Positions 5,342 through 6,985 of a stretch of DNA of 6,985 nt are shown in pieces. This DNA is from Anaerolineales bacterium UBA5069 (GTDB lineage: Bacteria > Chloroflexota > Anaerolineae > Caldilineales > Caldilineaceae). Position numbers and translations under genes: made by a program. Below the pieces are notes generated by a model that was not told where the DNA came from, did no database searches, and worked only from the letters and a program-made list of their open reading frames with translations. Numbering within the stretch: position 1 is the stretch's first letter; the number at the start of each line of letters is the position of its first letter. The stretch lies in contig DIAV01000052.1 of assembly GCA_002415895.1 (NCBI GenBank), forward strand, positions 4,298-11,282, written 5' to 3'.

Positions 5342-5366
5342 TGCAGCACATTTCCTTTGCGAGCAT
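5325..5366 (-). other. Short leader ORF overlapping the znuA start (13 codons)
   Basis: ATG 5366 opens MLAKEMCCSAQST then TAG, in a different frame from znuA and overlapping its GTG. It lies in the predicted znuA leader, contains CC, and has no clear ribosome site of its own. It may be chance; the AAGGA inside it is the znuA ribosome site. Confidence 0.2.
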
Positions 5367-5368
5367 TT

Positions 5369-5391
5369 TAATTGAGAATCAGTCTCAATTA
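5369..5391. promoter_or_regulatory. Fur/Zur-type operator in the znuA promoter
   Basis: TAATTGAGA (5369-5377) and TCTCAATTA (5383-5391) are perfect 9-bp inverted arms around 5 bp. The core TGAGAATCAGTCTCA (5373-5387) has the 7-1-7 layout typical of Fur-family sites, with one asymmetric pair. It overlaps the -10 box and predicted start of znuA, so binding would block polymerase. The likely ligand is the Fur-family protein encoded just upstream. Confidence 0.8.
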
Positions 5392-5416
5392 TAAGGCGGT
5401 GTGCTGCCGACGCCAA
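5388..5416 (-). promoter_or_regulatory. znuA promoter
   Basis: Minus strand TTGGCG (5416-5411), exactly 17 bp, perfect TATAAT (5393-5388). Start near 5381, leader about 40 nt. The -10 shares four bases with the operator palindrome. Confidence 0.75.
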
Positions 5417-5448
5417 ATTGGGCGTGATGAATTGCGTGGCTGTTTGGC

Positions 5449-5868
5449 TCACTTCTGCTGGCATTTGGGGCAGAGGCCGTAGAACTCGAGCAGGTGGCTG
5501 CTAATTGTAAAGCCGAAGCGTTCGTGCAGGTCGTTCACCATCTCATCGGCAATGCAGCGGTCAAAGTCCACCATGATGCCGCAACGCGAGCAAACAAGGT
5601 GGTGATGGCCACCCTGGGCGCGGATATAGGTGGGGCCGGCTTCGCCAATGTAGATTGGGCGCACAATCCCCAGCGTGGTGAGCAGCTCCAACGTGCGGTA
5701 GACCGTGGCGCGCCCCAGTGCAGGATAGAGTGTGCGCCCATGCGCCAGAATCTCCGCCGGATTCAGGTGTTCATCGGCCGCGGGAATTGAGTCGAGCACG
5801 GCCTGGCGTGCCGGTGTCAGCTTGTAGCCAGCGGCGCGCAGCCGCTCCCCCCAATCATGTTCAGCCAC
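5449..5868 (-). CDS. Fur-family metal-dependent repressor (probably Zur-like)
   Basis: 139 residues. The N-terminal winged helix is plain: RLRAAGYKLTPARQAVLD, then NPAEI and GRATVYRTLELLTTLGIV (recognition helix about 52-66). The dimerisation domain has the metal-site run HHH (88-90) in GGHHHLVCSRCG, with C93/C96 and C133/C136 (CPKC) forming the structural zinc site, and H125 and E128 (SSHLLEFYGLC) as further ligands. When loaded with metal, such proteins dimerise and bind palindromes like that at 5369-5391. Being directly upstream of znuA, with the operator between them, suggests zinc sensing, but Fur or PerR type cannot be excluded by eye. GTG 5868 is chosen because the family alignment (AEHDWGERLRAAGYK) begins there. 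GTG 5922 would add 18 unrelated residues encoded across a 7-bp tandem repeat. Length is normal for the family. Confidence 0.9.
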   Translation of the reverse strand: MAEHDWGERLRAAGYKLTPARQAVLDSIPAADEHLNPAEILAHGRTLYPALGRATVYRTLELLTTLGIVRPIYIGEAGPTYIRAQGGHHHLVCSRCGIMVDFDRCIADEMVNDLHERFGFTISSHLLEFYGLCPKCQQK

Positions 5869-5872
5869 AATT

Positions 5873-5893
5873 CCCCACTCCCCACTCCCCACT
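5873..5893. repeat. Three tandem copies of CCCCACT before the Fur-family start
   Basis: CCCCACT x3 with no mismatch; on the coding (minus) strand AGTGGGG x3, ending 4 nt before GTG 5868. It provides the only purine-rich ribosome-binding stretch (GGAG, GGGGA) of the gene. Copy-number change would alter ribosome-site spacing, and would shift frame if translation began at GTG 5922. Confidence 0.7.
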
Positions 5894-5939
5894 ATCCTAC
5901 ACTTTGCGCACACCAGCCTCACAATCTCTTCAAATTCCG

Positions 5940-5966
5940 ATCATACACTAGGTCCACGCAGGCCAA
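5940..5966 (-). promoter_or_regulatory. Candidate promoter of the Fur-family gene
   Basis: Minus strand TTGGCC (5966-5961), 15 bp, TATGAT (5945-5940; 5/6). The spacer is shorter than ideal. No Fur-type palindrome is visible in 5869-6024, so autoregulation is not supported by the sequence. Confidence 0.3.
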
Positions 5967-6024
5967 CAGACCTGACACCATTGACAAGCGCAATCCATCA
6001 AGTCTTCATGCAGAGGATCGTATC

Positions 6025-6615
6025 ATGACAACACCCACAACCACCCTTGCACTGGGCACACACGCACAGGCGCAACCAAAAGTGCGCACGCGGCGCACCA
6101 TGAGCGCCACCTTCACCAATCTGCTGGTGGACCTTGGCATCTTCGCGGGTTTCCTTTTGGTGTCGGCGCCCCACTTTACAGGGATGAGCCTGCACGAGTG
6201 GATTGGCGTCGCCTTTGGGGCGGCAATCATCACGCACCTGCTGCTGCACTGGCAATGGCTGGTGGCCGTGACAAAGCGTATGTTCAAGCGTATGCCGGCG
6301 GCCACACGCATAAACTACTTGCTCAACACAGCGCTTTTCATTGATGTGACACTGGTCATCTTCACGGGGCTGCTCATTTCCAAAGTGGCGCTACCCTTCT
6401 TCGGCGTCACGCTCAACGCCGGGCACGCGTGGCAGTCGATTCATACGCTAAGCGCCGACATTTCACTCTGGTTGATTGGCCTGCATGTTGCGCTGCACTG
6501 GAAGTGGATTGTCAAGGCCGCAACGACTTACCTCTTGCAGCCCATGGCACGGCTCTTGCGTGGGCCGCGCGCGAATCAATCAATCACAGCCAACAAACAG
6601 GAAGCGGCATCATGA
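6025..6615 (+). CDS. Four-helix His-rich membrane protein, DUF4405/cytochrome b-like
   Basis: 196 residues, with membrane helices at about 31-48, 57-80, 97-120 and 140-165. Helices 2 and 4 carry the same spacing, H57-x13-H71-x3-H75-W and H140-x13-H154-x3-H158-W, followed by WLV/WIV. This is the pattern expected of bis-His heme ligation in small di-heme cytochrome b-like proteins, and the overall look (TNLLVDLGIF start, GLLISKVALPFFG) fits the DUF4405 family, which has been linked to flavinylated electron-transfer systems. It probably passes electrons across or along the membrane; partner and direction are unknown. ATG 6025 has AGAGGAT 7 nt upstream and fits the helix layout better than the open frame back to 5857. 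The stop overlaps the next start (ATGA), so the two genes are translationally coupled. It is divergent from the Fur-family gene. Family call from memory of motifs, not a search. Confidence 0.85.
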   Translation: MTTPTTTLALGTHAQAQPKVRTRRTMSATFTNLLVDLGIFAGFLLVSAPHFTGMSLHEWIGVAFGAAIITHLLLHWQWLVAVTKRMFKRMPAATRINYLLNTALFIDVTLVIFTGLLISKVALPFFGVTLNAGHAWQSIHTLSADISLWLIGLHVALHWKWIVKAATTYLLQPMARLLRGPRANQSITANKQEAAS

Positions 6616-6971
6616 AGACATTCAGTCGTATTGCAGTGCGCGCGTTGATTGTGTTGGCCGTTGCAGCACTTGTGTCGGGGGCCTTCTACTTTGGGCTGGA
6701 GCGCGCCGGTTTCCTGGCCGAGAGTGGCCCGGGCGGAGACACCGCCCTCATGCAGCCGCCCGCCGGCGCTGATGATGCAGCAAGCGGTGCAGTGCGCCCG
6801 CAACGGGGCCACGGCGAAGAGGAAGGCGCATCGCTCATGGCGGCTATGGAAATTGTGAAGGACGCGGTCATCATTGCGTTGATTGTGCTGGTGGTGGCCG
6901 GTGGGCAGTGGCTCTACGCTCGCATTGTGCAGAAACGCCGCGTACGCCCGGCCCTGGCCAACATGCCGTAG
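6612..6971 (+). CDS. Small two-helix membrane protein coupled to the cytochrome-like gene
   Basis: 119 residues. Helix 1 at about 9-29 (ALIVLAVAALVSGAFYFGLE), helix 2 at about 84-103 (DAVIIALIVLVVAGGQWLY) and a basic end (QKRRVR). The 55-residue loop between them is Pro/Gly/Ala-rich and hydrophilic, with RGHGEEEG at 65-72. With basic residues at both termini, the loop should lie outside and both ends in the cytoplasm. ATG 6612 overlaps the upstream TGA by ATGA and has AGGAAG about 8 nt upstream, so it belongs to the same operon and probably works with the cytochrome-like protein, for example as an assembly or anchoring subunit. No catalytic or heme-binding motif is visible except one His. I do not recognise a named family. 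The window ends 14 nt after the stop, so further operon members may follow. Confidence 0.82.
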   Translation: MKTFSRIAVRALIVLAVAALVSGAFYFGLERAGFLAESGPGGDTALMQPPAGADDAASGAVRPQRGHGEEEGASLMAAMEIVKDAVIIALIVLVVAGGQWLYARIVQKRRVRPALANMP

Positions 6972-6985
6972 GGCCGCATGCCGTA

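Noticed and set aside
4274..5375. Plus-strand frame of 365 codons opposite znuA
   Set aside because: Antisense shadow; basic, low-complexity product without motifs.
5342..5464. Extension of znuA to ATG 5464
   Set aside because: The added part would cross the operator and promoter and overlap the regulator's stop, with no signal peptide at the new N-terminus.
5981..6009. Perfect TTGACA (5981-5986) as -35 of the cytochrome-like operon
   Set aside because: At 17 bp the -10 would be CTTCAT, a poor match, and the start would fall inside the ribosome site at 6012-6018.
6962..6985. 9-bp direct repeat CATGCCGTA at the right edge
   Set aside because: Two short copies at the window end; too little sequence to call an element.

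Overview
The window is about 60% G+C and carries eight genes, one of them cut by the left edge. Nothing fixes the organism. A collagen-like secreted protein with the 'PRQ.VTPAPYAFFA' signature, a four-helix His-rich (DUF4405-type) membrane protein and dispersed CGCAAAG heptamers together fit a Chloroflexota-like bacterium (Anaerolineae or Caldilineae style). That placement is an inference from style, not a match.

Layout from left to right. (1) 1-651, minus: N-terminal 217 residues of a secreted protein that enters a Gly-X-Y collagen repeat at the window edge. (2) 652-991: gene-free, with a good divergent-side promoter for gene 1 and a weaker one for gene 3. (3) 992-1588, plus: a YjjX/DUF84-type non-canonical purine NTP phosphatase. 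(4) 1587-1636: a perfect 17-bp stem terminator between convergent genes. (5) 1663-2070, minus: a small zinc-ribbon plus transmembrane protein. (6) 2071-2322: promoter plus a cluster of GCAAAG heptamers arranged as an inverted repeat. (7) 2323-3375, minus: a double-SIS sugar-phosphate enzyme of the GlmS-isomerase/NagB-II type without a glutaminase domain. (8) 3513-4148, minus: a PCuAC copper-chaperone lipoprotein with a Met-rich tail. (9) 4319-5341, minus: a ZnuA-type zinc-binding lipoprotein. (10) 5449-5868, minus: a Fur-family regulator. (11) 6025-6615 and 6612-6971, plus: a His-rich four-helix membrane protein overlapped ATGA by a small two-helix membrane protein.

How they work together. 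The right half is a metal-handling neighbourhood. The Fur-family gene lies directly upstream of znuA. Between them a near-consensus promoter (TTGGCG, 17 bp, TATAAT) has its -10 box inside a 9-bp-arm palindrome of Fur/Zur type, so the regulator very probably represses znuA directly when metal is sufficient. The permease and ATPase partners of ZnuA are not in the window. The copper chaperone has its own extended -10 promoter and a hairpin at the predicted mRNA start. The divergent pair at 6025-6971 looks like a heme-binding membrane cytochrome plus an unknown partner. The most unusual features are the duplicated H-x13-H-x3-HW motif in that cytochrome-like protein with its uncharacterised coupled partner, the repeat elements at 2147-2325 (related sequence after the znuA stop), and the structured RNA between the chaperone and SIS genes.
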